64,000 nt of DNA from positions 62,001-126,000 of the forward strand of contig NZ_BSFC01000008.1 of NCBI RefSeq assembly GCF_027922145.1, read 5' to 3'. The stretch's first letter is position 1. Every line of letters starts with the position of its first letter. Source of the stretch: Novosphingobium resinovorum. GTDB taxonomy: Bacteria > Pseudomonadota > Alphaproteobacteria > Sphingomonadales > Sphingomonadaceae. A model generated the notes under the pieces. That model saw only the letters and a list, made by a program, of their open reading frames with translations. It made no database searches and was not told the origin of the DNA. Of this stretch, positions 23,521-32,065 are shown one piece after another. The position numbers were made by a program, and so were the translations under genes.

Positions 23521-24446
23521 CAGTCTTCTCCGTTACCCGCCCAGGGGAAGCGGAAACCGCATTCGCCAAGGCCATACCCCTTGGTACCGTCGGCAAGGGT
23601 ATATTCCATCATGTGCTCGGTCAGCGCGAAAGTATCGAGCGGGAAGGTCCAGCAGTAGAGCCGCCGCGCGGTGAAGGCGTGCACCTCTCCGTCCGCATCG
23701 GTGACACGCCAGTCCATGCCCTTCAGCGTCATGCCGTCGGCTTCGTAGATGTTGCGGTCCTCGATCGCGGTCACGCCGATCCACTTGCCGCCCTTGCCCA
23801 CCATCTTGATGTAGGCGTCGTCGCCGTTGGTGGAGATGCCGTGTGTCGAGACGATCGACAGACCGTTATCGAAGATCGGCCAGGCAAGGCGGTAGTGGCG
23901 CAGGAAGTCCCAGTTGCGCGGGCCGACGGCGATATCGCGAAAGCCCTTGCCGTCGATCGCGATCGTCTCGCCGTCCGCCAGCGTGATCGTGCCGGTGACG
24001 CGGCAGGTGCCCTCCATGTGGATATGGGCGATCTCCTTGGCGAAGGCGTCCTCCGCCCCGGCATCGCTGAGGTGGATCGCATCCTGCATCGGCAGGATCG
24101 CGTCCCAGGTCAGATCGACCTTGAAGTCCCGTTCATCGAAAGTGATGTGCGCCTTCGACAGCGGCTCGATCGAGCGCAGCCGCATCCCGGCGACTTCCAG
24201 CCCGTCACCCAGCCCCAGCCGGGTGGCGGTGTAGGGCAGGTTCATGTTGGTGCGGTTGAACAGCGGCTTGCCGTCCCGGAAGAACACGAACCAGCTGTTC
24301 GTCTCGCCCAGATTCTCGAGGATGCCGACGCGGATGAAGCAGCCGATGCGCTGCGCCGGATCGTAGAAGTTGAAGTAGACGCTCTGGTTCCAGCGCGGGT
24401 GATCGTTGGCCTGCCAGTAGTCCTCGGGACTCTTCTCGACGGTCAA
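23520..24446 (-). CDS. lipocalin-like DUF protein, paralogue 2
   Basis: 308 residues, same family as the downstream neighbour, with the motif FRDIAVGPRNWDFLRHYR in the place of the W-G-x-R-x-W signature. Start TTG at 24446 is chosen because AGGAGAGG lies four bases upstream; the frame runs further 5' but through a hairpin-rich, non-coding-looking stretch. It follows the FAD monooxygenase by about 130 bases that contain two perfect palindromes, so expression may be separately adjusted. Function unknown. Confidence 0.65.
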   Translation of the reverse strand: MTVEKSPEDYWQANDHPRWNQSVYFNFYDPAQRIGCFIRVGILENLGETNSWFVFFRDGKPLFNRTNMNLPYTATRLGLGDGLEVAGMRLRSIEPLSKAHITFDERDFKVDLTWDAILPMQDAIHLSDAGAEDAFAKEIAHIHMEGTCRVTGTITLADGETIAIDGKGFRDIAVGPRNWDFLRHYRLAWPIFDNGLSIVSTHGISTNGDDAYIKMVGKGGKWIGVTAIEDRNIYEADGMTLKGMDWRVTDADGEVHAFTARRLYCWTFPLDTFALTEHMMEYTLADGTKGYGLGECGFRFPWAGNGED

Positions 24447-24479
24447 TTGTCCTCTCCTCTTGTCGTTGTATCCGGTTTT

Positions 24480-24516
24480 GGGGCGGTTGATCCGGCTGTA
24501 CCGGATCAACCGCCCC
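24480..24516. other. 16-bp perfect hairpin between reverse genes
   Basis: Arms GGGGCGGTTGATCCGG and complement with loop CTGTA; a T-run (GTTTTTGG) follows on the forward strand only. In reverse-strand direction it lies in the leader of the 24446 gene, after the FAD monooxygenase, and could be an attenuator or processing hairpin. Confidence 0.6.
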
Positions 24517-24546
24517 AGGTTTTTGGTTTGCCGCATTTTCCGAGTC

Positions 24547-24566
24547 ATCAGGTGATCCCACCTGAT
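24547..24566. other. 8-bp-arm palindrome
   Basis: ATCAGGTG-ATCC-CACCTGAT, 12 bases beyond the FAD monooxygenase stop. Either a weak hairpin at the mRNA 3' end or a protein-binding site. No other copy was noticed in the window. Confidence 0.45.
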
Positions 24567-24577
24567 TAGAAAATGCT

Positions 24578-26197
24578 CTAGCGACCGCAGACGCGCCGCA
24601 GCAATCCCGCGCAGTCGTCCGGCAAGGCATCGCCGCGCCAGGCGACGTGCTGGTCGGGCCGCACCAGGATCAGGCCGCGTTCGTAGATCGCGCGAAGGTC
24701 CGGGCGATCGAGCCGCAGCACGTCGAGCGGAACGCCCTGAGCCTTCGCCGCAGCCTCCAGCGGCGCGGTGTCCGCATCGCCCAGCACGACGAGTGTGAAG
24801 AACAGCCCGAGCCGGTCGAACAGCGCCGTCCCGTCCTCAAGGAACACGTGTGGCAGGCGCGCGCCGGGCCAGGTGCTCGGCACATAAGTCAGCGGGTCGA
24901 TCGCCGGAGCCTCGCCCTCACCCGCCACGACCGGCGACTGGTCGTAGCGATAGCCGTATTCCACGCCCCAGCTCTCGTTCTCGGCATTGCCGAGCGCGGC
25001 GATCTTTGCGGCTACGTCGGCGCGGCGGGCGTCGGCTTCGGGGCCTTCACCCTCGAGGTCGCCCGCCTCCATGTAGATCATCGTGATCTGCTGGCGCACG
25101 CCCATGTGCCGGCGCGAGGCTTCGAGATGCCACCACGCGGTCGGCCGCCGCTCCGCATCGTAGGCATCGAGCAGCCCGTCACCGCCCCAGCCCTGCAGGT
25201 TCGCAGCCAGCACCCACGACAGCGCGGCGGCGTCGGCGATCCCCGAATTCATGCCGTAGCCGCCGGTCGGGATGAACTGGTGCGCGCTGTCGCCTGCCAG
25301 CAGCGTACTGGCGTCCCGGTACTTCTCGGCCACCACGAAATGCGCATGCCACGGATTGGCCTGCAGGATCTCGTAGTCGAACGCCTTGCCCACCCAGCCT
25401 TCGAGCACACCCTCGGCGGTCATCTCGTCGGGGTTCATGCCGGGCAGCAGCCATGCCTGCAGCGTATAGATGTCGTGGTCGTTCTGGGCGATGATCGTGC
25501 CGAGCCCGGACTGCAGATGATAGATCGGCCCCCAGCGCTGCAGCAGTTCGCGGTCGTCGGTGCGGAAGTGGACCATGTAGGCCCCGGCGACGTTCTCCTC
25601 GCCCTCCAGCGCGATGCCGAGACCCCGGCGCACGCGGCTGCCCCCGCCATCGCAGCCCGCAAGGAAGCGGCACTTGACGGTGCTGGTTTCGCCGCTCTGC
25701 GAATCGACGATCTCGGCGGTGACGCCATCGGCGCCGTTCTCGACGATCCGCTCGAAGCGGGTGCCGAAGCGCACGTCGATCAGCGGATTGGCGTCGATCG
25801 CCCGTTTCAGCACCGGCTCGATCTGGATCTGGCTGACCCGCAAGGGCGCCTGCGCGCCGTGGCTGCCGTCGTTCTCCTCGCGGATGATGCGGGTCTTCTC
25901 GTCGGCGGAGGGGTAGGGAAACCGGTACAGGTCATGCCCGACCATCGAGGTGATCCACAGGATGTCGAAGCCGTTCGCACGCGGCACGCCCGCGTCGCGC
26001 AGCGCCTCGTCCAGGCCGAGACGGTGGAACAGCTCCATGCTGCGGCCATTGGTCAGGTCCATCTTGGGATGGCGCGTGGTCGCCGGGTTCCGCTCCAGCA
26101 GCAGGGAGCGAATGCCGTAGCGGGCAAGGTTCAGGGCCAGCGTCATGCCGACCGGCCCGCCTCCGGCGATCAGCACCGGCACTTCGATCTGCGTCAT
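24578..26197 (-). CDS. FAD-dependent monooxygenase (PheA/TfdB family)
   Basis: 539-residue class A flavin monooxygenase. Visible: VLIAGGGPVGMTLALNLARYG at 7-27, the second FAD motif with Arg in HPKMDLTNGRSMELF, GCDGGGSRVRR, the GD motif LLAGDSAHQFIPTGGYGMNSG, and the C-terminal RPDQHVAWRGDAL. Start ATG at 26197 follows GGGGAGA. It hydroxylates a ring substrate with NAD(P)H and O2; PheA-type enzymes act on phenols, others on polyketide or steroid rings. First gene of a reverse unit with operator site 5 upstream. Confidence 0.88.
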   Translation of the reverse strand: MTQIEVPVLIAGGGPVGMTLALNLARYGIRSLLLERNPATTRHPKMDLTNGRSMELFHRLGLDEALRDAGVPRANGFDILWITSMVGHDLYRFPYPSADEKTRIIREENDGSHGAQAPLRVSQIQIEPVLKRAIDANPLIDVRFGTRFERIVENGADGVTAEIVDSQSGETSTVKCRFLAGCDGGGSRVRRGLGIALEGEENVAGAYMVHFRTDDRELLQRWGPIYHLQSGLGTIIAQNDHDIYTLQAWLLPGMNPDEMTAEGVLEGWVGKAFDYEILQANPWHAHFVVAEKYRDASTLLAGDSAHQFIPTGGYGMNSGIADAAALSWVLAANLQGWGGDGLLDAYDAERRPTAWWHLEASRRHMGVRQQITMIYMEAGDLEGEGPEADARRADVAAKIAALGNAENESWGVEYGYRYDQSPVVAGEGEAPAIDPLTYVPSTWPGARLPHVFLEDGTALFDRLGLFFTLVVLGDADTAPLEAAAKAQGVPLDVLRLDRPDLRAIYERGLILVRPDQHVAWRGDALPDDCAGLLRRVCGR

Positions 26198-26242
26198 TCC
26201 ATCTCCCCTCTTATGCCTTGCCCAACCGCGAGTAACGAAATT

Positions 26243-26256
26243 GAACCATATGGTCA
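26243..26256. promoter_or_regulatory. shared operator site 5 (GAACC-ATAT-GGTCA)
   Basis: 46 bases upstream of the reverse FAD monooxygenase start; TT before and ACTT after. Core ACCATATGGT is fully symmetric. Confidence 0.6.
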
Positions 26257-26371
26257 ACTTGTGCGCAATGCGCAAATGGACGTCAAGCCGGGTCAGGCTA
26301 TGATTTTAGCAATAATCGCGCTGAAACCGAGTGCATGATCTCGAAGGCACGATTGAATGCTTGACATTGGC

Positions 26372-26385
26372 TGACCGTCTGGTCT
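26372..26385. promoter_or_regulatory. shared operator site 6 (TGACC-GTCT-GGTCT) inside a promoter
   Basis: Lies just after a consensus -35 hexamer TTGACA (26361-26366) and before a TTTATG-like -10, so it occupies the promoter spacer of the forward SDR operon. This is the position expected for repression by occlusion. Confidence 0.6.
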
Positions 26386-26436
26386 GTTTATGGAAAGCGC
26401 AGCGACTGACTGCACCAAGGGATGAAGGACAAGACG

Positions 26437-27189
26437 ATGCCCACCGGCCGACTTTCCGGAAAAATCGCGTTCATAACCGGCGCAGGCAGCGGAATCGGCG
26501 CGGCGCACGCCCGTCTGTTCGCCAGCGAAGGGGCGCAAGTCGTCGCTACCGACATCCGCCTCGACGCCGCCCGCTCCGTGGTGGCGCAGATCGTCGAATC
26601 CGGCGGCGCGGCCATCGCCATCGAGCATGACGTCGCCAGCGAAGGCTCCTGGCAGACCGCCATCGACGCGGCGCTTGCCGCTTATGGGGGACTGACCACG
26701 CTGGTCAACAACGCGGGCCTCAACCACATGTTCGGAGTGGAGGACGAGACGCTCGAGGGCTGGAACCACATCGTCTCGATCGACCAGACCGGCACGTTCC
26801 TGGGCATGCGCGCGGCAATGCCGCACCTGCGGGCCAGCGGCAACGGCGCGATCGTCAACATCTCCTCGGTGCTGGCGATGATGTCGACGGTGACGTGCTT
26901 CTCGTTCCACGGCGCCAAGGCGGCGATCCGGGGCATGAGCAAGGCCGCCGCGCAGGAATATGCAGGCCGCGGCGTGCGGGTGAACTCGATCTACCCGGGG
27001 ATGATCGACACGCCGCAACTCGCGACGATGCTGCCCGAGGAGCGCGAGATGATCCGCACCTCGATCCCGATGAAGCGCATCGGCAACCCGGACGAGATCG
27101 CCCGCAGTTCGCTGTTCCTGTGCTCCGACGACGCATCCTACGTCACCGGCGCGGAACTGATCGTCGACGGCGGGCTGTTCCCGGGATGA
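26437..27189 (+). CDS. SDR family protein with catalytic Tyr replaced by Phe
   Basis: 250-residue SDR. Cofactor motif TGAGSGIG at 14-21, Asp39, NNAG at 91-94 and Ser143/Ser144 are present, but the catalytic YxxxK reads Phe157-H-G-A-Lys161. The general acid/base hydroxyl is thus missing, so ordinary alcohol/ketone chemistry should be impaired; it may catalyse another step, use a substitute residue, or be structural. Start ATG at 26437 (AAGGA seven bases upstream) is preferred to the ATG at 26422. First gene of a six-gene forward operon. Confidence 0.83.
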   Translation: MPTGRLSGKIAFITGAGSGIGAAHARLFASEGAQVVATDIRLDAARSVVAQIVESGGAAIAIEHDVASEGSWQTAIDAALAAYGGLTTLVNNAGLNHMFGVEDETLEGWNHIVSIDQTGTFLGMRAAMPHLRASGNGAIVNISSVLAMMSTVTCFSFHGAKAAIRGMSKAAAQEYAGRGVRVNSIYPGMIDTPQLATMLPEEREMIRTSIPMKRIGNPDEIARSSLFLCSDDASYVTGAELIVDGGLFPG

Positions 27190-27241
27190 GAGCGCGACCC
27201 ATGACTTTGCAGAGCGGCTCGGCCGCCAAGGGAGAATACGG

Positions 27242-28000
27242 ATGCTGAACGGCAAGGCCATCCTCATCACCGGCGCGGCTTCGGGCATCGGCCGCCGCTG
27301 CGCCGAAGTCTTCGCGGCGAACGGCGCGCGCGTGCTTGTCACCGACCTCAGCGCCGAAGCGGGCGCCGAGGTCGTCGAAGGCATCCGCAAGGCGGGCGGC
27401 GAAGCCGCGTTCCAGCCCTGCAACGTGACCGACGAAGCCAGCGTCGCCGCCGCCGTGGACAAGGCGGTTTCGCTTTACGGCCGGCTCGACGGGGCGATGA
27501 ACAACGCCGGGATCGAAATGCGCAACAAGCCGATCCACGAACTGACCGCAGAGGATATCGCGGCGGTGCTGGGCGTCGATCTGGTCGGCGTGTTCTACTG
27601 CCTCAAGCACCAGTTCCGGGTGATGAAGGACAGCGGCGGCGGGGCCATCGTCAACACCGCATCCTCCTCGGGCATTCGCGGGCAGATCAACGCCTCGGAC
27701 TATGTCGCGGCCAAGCACGGCGTCGTCGGTCTGACCAAGGCGGTCGCCTGCGACGGCGGGCCGCTCGGCATCCGGGTGAACGCGCTGTGCCCCGGCCTCA
27801 TCATGACGCCGATGGCCAAGGACCGGCTGATGCAGGACCCGGTGTTCTCCGAGGCGCTCGAAGGGCTGCGCCAGCGCCACGTCATCGGCCGCTTCGGCGA
27901 GATGGACGAGATCGCCAACGCCGCGATGTTCCTGCTGTCCGACATGTCCTCGTTCATGACCGGATCGCCGATGATCGTCGACGGCGGCTACGCCATCTAA
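27242..28000 (+). CDS. SDR family oxidoreductase
   Basis: Classical SDR, 252 residues: TGAASGIG at 12-19, NNAG, catalytic SSSG and YVAAK, PG-LIMTPM, and VDGGYAI C-terminus; the Asp in VTDLS suggests NAD. Probably an alcohol dehydrogenase step on a ring intermediate. It stands next to the atypical SDR at 26437, so the pair could form a heteromer in which this subunit carries the chemistry (inference). Confidence 0.87.
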   Translation: MLNGKAILITGAASGIGRRCAEVFAANGARVLVTDLSAEAGAEVVEGIRKAGGEAAFQPCNVTDEASVAAAVDKAVSLYGRLDGAMNNAGIEMRNKPIHELTAEDIAAVLGVDLVGVFYCLKHQFRVMKDSGGGAIVNTASSSGIRGQINASDYVAAKHGVVGLTKAVACDGGPLGIRVNALCPGLIMTPMAKDRLMQDPVFSEALEGLRQRHVIGRFGEMDEIANAAMFLLSDMSSFMTGSPMIVDGGYAI

Positions 28001-28011
28001 GGGAGACTGAC

Positions 28012-28392
28012 ATGATTAAGATGGTCGTCGAAGTCTGGAAGAAGCCGGAAATGACGGACGAGCAGTTCGCCCGCCGCTGGCTGGTGGAACACGGTGCGCT
28101 GGTGCGTGCCAATGCGAAGGCTATGGGCTTCGTGCGCTATGTCCAGAGCCACAAGCGCGTCTCGCCCGAGATCGACGCCTTTGCTGAAGGGCGCGGCTGG
28201 AAGCGCCCGCCCGACGGCCTCACCGAAGTATGGTGGGAAAGCGAGGAAGCCATGCAGGCCGCGCTCTCCTCGCCCGAGGGCATCGAGGCGAGCGGCGTGC
28301 TACAGGCAGACGAGGAACAGTTCATCGACGCCCCGCGCATCAGCGCTTTCCTCGCAAACGAGGAAACCATCTTCGACTACACTGTCGCATAG
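28012..28392 (+). CDS. EthD-domain protein
   Basis: 126-residue ferredoxin-like alpha/beta-barrel protein of the EthD type: MVVEVWKKPEMTDEQFARRWLVEHGALV at the N-terminus is typical, as is the C-terminal EEQFIDAPR. EthD-like proteins accompany P450 and oxygenase systems and include decarboxylases or cyclases of polyketide metabolism; here no catalytic residue can be assigned. ATG at 28012 follows GGGAGA; 14 bases before the next gene. Confidence 0.72.
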   Translation: MIKMVVEVWKKPEMTDEQFARRWLVEHGALVRANAKAMGFVRYVQSHKRVSPEIDAFAEGRGWKRPPDGLTEVWWESEEAMQAALSSPEGIEASGVLQADEEQFIDAPRISAFLANEETIFDYTVA

Positions 28393-28406
28393 GGAGAGAT
28401 TCGGCG

Positions 28407-29423
28407 ATGACCGAAAACCGACGCTACGTCATCACGCCGGGACAGGGCATCGCCGGACTGCGGCAGGAGCGCGCGGCCATGCCGCGCCCCGGTCGCGGGC
28501 AGGTGCTGCTGCGCATGCGTGCCTTCTCGCTCAATTTCCGCGACCTGCTGATGATCGACGGGCACTATCCGGGCGGTGCGCCCGACGCGATCGTGCCGCT
28601 TTCCGATGGCGCGGGCGAGGTCGTCGAACTGGGTGAAGGCTGCTCGCGCTTCGCGGTGGGGGACCGGGTCTGCCCGATCTTCATGCAGAGCTGGATCGGC
28701 GGCGACATGACCGACGCGGACGGTGCGTCCGCGCTGGGCGGTGCGATCGACGGTGTGCTCGCCGAATATGTCGTGATCGACGAGGCCGGGCTGGTGGCGA
28801 TCCCCGCCTACATGGACTTCGCGCAGGCGGCCACGCTGCCCTGCGCCGCCGTCACCACCTGGAACGCGCTCTACGGCCGCGAGCCGATCGCGCCCGGCTC
28901 TACGGTGATGGCGCTTGGCACCGGCGGCGTCGCGATCTGGACGCTGCAACTGGCCAAGGCCGCCGGAGCACGTGTCGCCATCACCTCGTCCAGCGACGCC
29001 AAGCTGGAACGGGCCACGGCGATGGGCGCGGACCATGTCGTCAATTACGCCGCGACGCCCAAATGGGGCGCCGCCGCCCGCGCCTTCACGGGCGGACGCG
29101 GGATCGACAAGATCGTCGACAGCGCCGGGCCGAGCACGATGCCGCAGTCGCTGTCGGCACTGCGGCGCGGAGGGGAGATCGCCATGGTCGGCGTCATCGC
29201 CCCCGGTACGATCGACCCGCTGGCGATCCTCATCGGCGGGGCGCTGGTGCGCGGCGTCATGGTCGGTTCGCGCCGCCATTTCGAAGATCTCGGCCGCGCA
29301 CTGGAAGCGCACCGGATCGAACCGCTGATCGACCGCAGCTTCGCCTTCGACGAGGCGGCAGAGGCTTATGAACACCTGCGCGCGGCGCAGCACATGGGCA
29401 AGGTCGTCATCGAGATGACCTGA
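28407..29423 (+). CDS. MDR-superfamily NAD(P)-dependent reductase/dehydrogenase
   Basis: 338-residue medium-chain dehydrogenase/reductase. GroES-like N-domain (FSLNFRDLLMIDGHYPGG) and Rossmann domain (GTGGVAIWTLQLAKAAGARV) are visible. The catalytic-zinc Cys/His of alcohol dehydrogenases are missing (SLNFRD instead of CHSD), so it resembles quinone oxidoreductase/enoyl reductase-type members that reduce activated double bonds with NADPH. It lies between EthD and kinase genes in the operon. Substrate unknown. Confidence 0.83.
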   Translation: MTENRRYVITPGQGIAGLRQERAAMPRPGRGQVLLRMRAFSLNFRDLLMIDGHYPGGAPDAIVPLSDGAGEVVELGEGCSRFAVGDRVCPIFMQSWIGGDMTDADGASALGGAIDGVLAEYVVIDEAGLVAIPAYMDFAQAATLPCAAVTTWNALYGREPIAPGSTVMALGTGGVAIWTLQLAKAAGARVAITSSSDAKLERATAMGADHVVNYAATPKWGAAARAFTGGRGIDKIVDSAGPSTMPQSLSALRRGGEIAMVGVIAPGTIDPLAILIGGALVRGVMVGSRRHFEDLGRALEAHRIEPLIDRSFAFDEAAEAYEHLRAAQHMGKVVIEMT

Positions 29424-29457
29424 CCCCGCCAGGATACAAGAAACGACTGGGAAGGAA

Positions 29458-30681
29458 GTGGCTGAACCAATGCACGGCACTCTCGACATACGTCAGCGCC
29501 CCGAGGACCATTTCCTCGACGCCATCCGGGACCGGTTTCCGGTCGAGGCCGAGATCGACCGCACCCTGTCGCGCAAGATGCGCTTGCGGGCGAGCGGCGA
29601 CGTCTACGCCGCCCATTCGCTGGACAGCCTGATCGAAGGCACCGCCAGCCTCATCCGCGCCAACGTGGGCGACGATTTCACGATCTCCAACGCACGCTGG
29701 CTGACCGGCGGCGCCTCGAAGATCCAGGTCGCCTTCGAACTCGAATGGCAGGACGGATCGGCCCGGCGCCAGGCGCCGATGGTCCTGCGCATGGAACCCA
29801 ACGAATCCGTGGTCGAGACCAGCCGCAAGCGCGAGTTCGAGCTGCTTCAGGCGCTCGACGGGGTGGTGCCGGTGCCGCCCTGCTTCTGGGTCGATCCGGA
29901 TGGCGAGCACCTGCCGCACCCCGCGCTGATCTACGGCTTCGCGCAAGGCGTGACCAAGCCTTCCGATCTGCCCTCGCAGCAGGTGACCGGCATCGGCCTC
30001 AACTATGGCCCTAAGCTGCGCGCGCCGATCACCGCGCAGTTCATCGAGCACATGGCGCGCTTTCACCGCATGGGCGCGGAACTCGCGCCCCGCCTGCCCA
30101 GCTTCGACGGCGTGGAGGTCGGCTCCAACGCCAGCGTCATCCGCCTCGTCAACTGGTGGCGGCGGGTGTGGGAGGAAGACCGCGCGCACGACGAACCGCT
30201 GATGACGGTCGCCTACGACTGGCTCATCGCCAATGCGCCGCCGATCGACCACGTCTCGCTGGTCCATGGCGACTGCCGCGCCGGCAACTTTCTGTTCACC
30301 GAGCACGACGCGCGGATCACCGCCTGGCTCGACTGGGAACTGGCGCTGCTGGGCGACCGGCATCAGGACCTCGCATGGTCGATGATGGACCCCTACAGCC
30401 ATTCGAATGAGGAAGGCACCGCGCAGCTCATCAACGGCATGCTGCCTTACGACGACTACATCGCCGCCTACGAGAAGGCGTCGGGCCTGACGGTCGATCC
30501 GGCGCGGCTGGCCTATTACCGGGTGCTGTGCAGCTACCTGTCGGTCTCGATCTGCCTCGGCACCGGATACCGCGTGGCGAAGGGCGCCAAGACGCATCAG
30601 GACATCGTCGTCTCGTGGCTGGCGATGATCAGTTACCCGATCATGGAACAATTGCGCGGCACGCTGAAGGAGGTGCTCTGA
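29458..30681 (+). CDS. APH-family small-molecule kinase (LvaA/ACAD10-type), copy 1
   Basis: 407-residue aminoglycoside-phosphotransferase-fold kinase. N-lobe with GGASKIQVAFE at 84-94, Brenner-type loop HGDCRAGN at 270-277 (catalytic Asp272, Asn277), and WLDWE with metal-binding Asp292. In Pseudomonas putida LvaA and the N-terminal domains of ACAD10/11, this subfamily phosphorylates 4-hydroxyacyl-CoA. It is coupled (TGATG) to a small helical protein, as LvaA is to LvaB; a second such pair is at 52188-53941. GTG at 29458 is listed; ATG at 29470 is an alternative, since GGAAGGAA lies ahead of both. Likely role: activating a hydroxyl on an acyl-CoA for elimination or isomerisation. Confidence 0.85.
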   Translation: MAEPMHGTLDIRQRPEDHFLDAIRDRFPVEAEIDRTLSRKMRLRASGDVYAAHSLDSLIEGTASLIRANVGDDFTISNARWLTGGASKIQVAFELEWQDGSARRQAPMVLRMEPNESVVETSRKREFELLQALDGVVPVPPCFWVDPDGEHLPHPALIYGFAQGVTKPSDLPSQQVTGIGLNYGPKLRAPITAQFIEHMARFHRMGAELAPRLPSFDGVEVGSNASVIRLVNWWRRVWEEDRAHDEPLMTVAYDWLIANAPPIDHVSLVHGDCRAGNFLFTEHDARITAWLDWELALLGDRHQDLAWSMMDPYSHSNEEGTAQLINGMLPYDDYIAAYEKASGLTVDPARLAYYRVLCSYLSVSICLGTGYRVAKGAKTHQDIVVSWLAMISYPIMEQLRGTLKEVL

Positions 30682-31181
30682 TGGTCCCCGATTCCGATCT
30701 CCAGCTGCAGGTCGTCATCAAGGCGCTGCGCGAAGCCGTCGGCCCCGCGATCCGGGCGGACGAGAAGGTGGCGCAGGAGCAGTTGCACTTGTCGCTCGCC
30801 ACGCTCGGCGTGCTGCGCAGCCAGTTGCCGATGACGCGCCGTTTCATCCGCGCGCTGTCGAGCGATGCGCTGGACCTCGCCGGAAAGCTGGGCGCGCTTA
30901 CGTCCAGTCAGGCCCTGTCGGCTCCGCGGGAGGCACTGGAAGCGGCGCTTGCCGATCCGTCACGGGAAAACCACGAGATCGAAGCCGCCCGCAGCGCCCT
31001 GATGGACAGCACCTGCGCGCTCATCGAGACCCTCGGCCCCGATCTCGCGGATCAGGCCCGCAGGGTGGTGATCGACGCGAGCGCCATGCCGATCGAGCGC
31101 CAGCGTGCGTGGTTCATCGGCTCAGGCTTCGAATCCGCGCCCGACAAGGTCCGCCCGATCGAGACGCTGCTGGAGGCGTAG
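30681..31181 (+). CDS. small kinase-partner protein (LvaB-like position), copy 1
   Basis: 166-residue, mostly helical protein of no family I can name with certainty. Its ATG overlaps the kinase stop (TGATG). The N-terminal half, QVVIKALREAVGPAI...EQLHLSLATLGVL, aligns with the protein at 52188 (VRIAIRALSDVIAPAL...EQLQLTIATLGFV), which is coupled to the other kinase in the same way. LvaB, the required partner of LvaA, is also a small helical protein, but equivalence is inferred from position and pattern only. Last gene of the operon, followed by palindromic repeat B. Confidence 0.7.
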   Translation: MVPDSDLQLQVVIKALREAVGPAIRADEKVAQEQLHLSLATLGVLRSQLPMTRRFIRALSSDALDLAGKLGALTSSQALSAPREALEAALADPSRENHEIEAARSALMDSTCALIETLGPDLADQARRVVIDASAMPIERQRAWFIGSGFESAPDKVRPIETLLEA

Positions 31182-31211
31182 AGCCCGATGACATTGGGTT
31201 AAACCACCCTT

Positions 31212-31288
31212 CGTCATTGCTAGCATGGCGAAGCAATCCAGGGCGGTTTCGTACTGCTCTGGATTGCTTCGCTATTCTCGCAATGACG
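31212..31288. repeat. 77-bp palindromic repeat, copy B
   Basis: Same element as copy A (ends CGTCATTGC...GCAATGACG), with more arm mismatches. Between the convergent stops at 31181 and 31310. Confidence 0.85.
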
Positions 31289-31309
31289 ATTCACTAAGAA
31301 GTCATGACC

Positions 31310-32065
31310 TCAAGCCAGTATACGGCCGAGCGTCTGCACCGTGGTGCCGACGCTCCAGCCGCCATCGACGAACCAGTTCTGCCCGGTGACATAGCCGGCA
31401 TCGTCGCTGGCGAGAAAATGGACGGCGGCGGCAATGTCCTCCGGCTGCCCCTCCCGACCGATCGGCGCCAGCACTTCCAGCGCCCGGCTGAGTGCGTCAC
31501 CGTTGATGGCGATCGACAGCGGCGTGGCGACACCGCCGGGGCTGACCGCATTGACCCGGATGCCCAGCGGTCCGAACTCCAGCGCGGCGGTCTGCGTGGC
31601 GGAGATGATCGCCGCCTTGCTCATCCCGTACTCGCCCCAACCCGGCGTCCCCCGCGCGCCGGACAGCGAGGCGACGTTGACGATCGCGCCGCCCCGCTCC
31701 ATCCGCCGCGCCGCTTCTCGCATGCCGACGAGCACGCTGAGCGCATTGATCCGGTAATAGCGCGCGGCGCGCTCCGCATCGGCTTCGGCCATGTCATGGA
31801 CACCGGCCGAGGCGGCGTTGTTGACCAGCACGTCGAGCCTTCCGTGGCGCTCCATCGCCTCGTCCAGCAGCGCGGCGAACTGGTCCGCGTCCGATACGTC
31901 GGTATGGCGGAACGTGCAGCCCCACTGTGCCGCGCTTTCTGCGCAATCGGTGATGTCCCCGATCAGCACTTGCGCGCCTGCCCGGCGCAAACGCTGCGCC
32001 GTGGCGGCGCCGATGCCCGAAGCCGCGCCGGTGATGACGATCGATTTTCCGGTGAGGTCAAACAT
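31310..32065 (-). CDS. SDR family oxidoreductase
   Basis: 251-residue classical SDR with TGAASGIG at 12-19, IGDIT (Asp), NNAAS, catalytic Ser and YGMSK, and C-terminal VDGGW. Start ATG at 32065 (AAAGGA upstream) overlaps the last codons of the KstD-like gene by 8 bases, so it belongs to that unit and probably acts on the same ring system, for example as a hydroxysteroid-type dehydrogenase (inference). Confidence 0.86.
   Translation of the reverse strand: MFDLTGKSIVITGAASGIGAATAQRLRRAGAQVLIGDITDCAESAAQWGCTFRHTDVSDADQFAALLDEAMERHGRLDVLVNNAASAGVHDMAEADAERAARYYRINALSVLVGMREAARRMERGGAIVNVASLSGARGTPGWGEYGMSKAAIISATQTAALEFGPLGIRVNAVSPGGVATPLSIAINGDALSRALEVLAPIGREGQPEDIAAAVHFLASDDAGYVTGQNWFVDGGWSVGTTVQTLGRILA

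Noticed and set aside
24430..24450. Extra copy of the shared operator at the TTGACC before 23520-24446
   Set aside because: Only one half-site, within the start codon and first codons of the gene; no GGTCA arm at the 4-base spacing.
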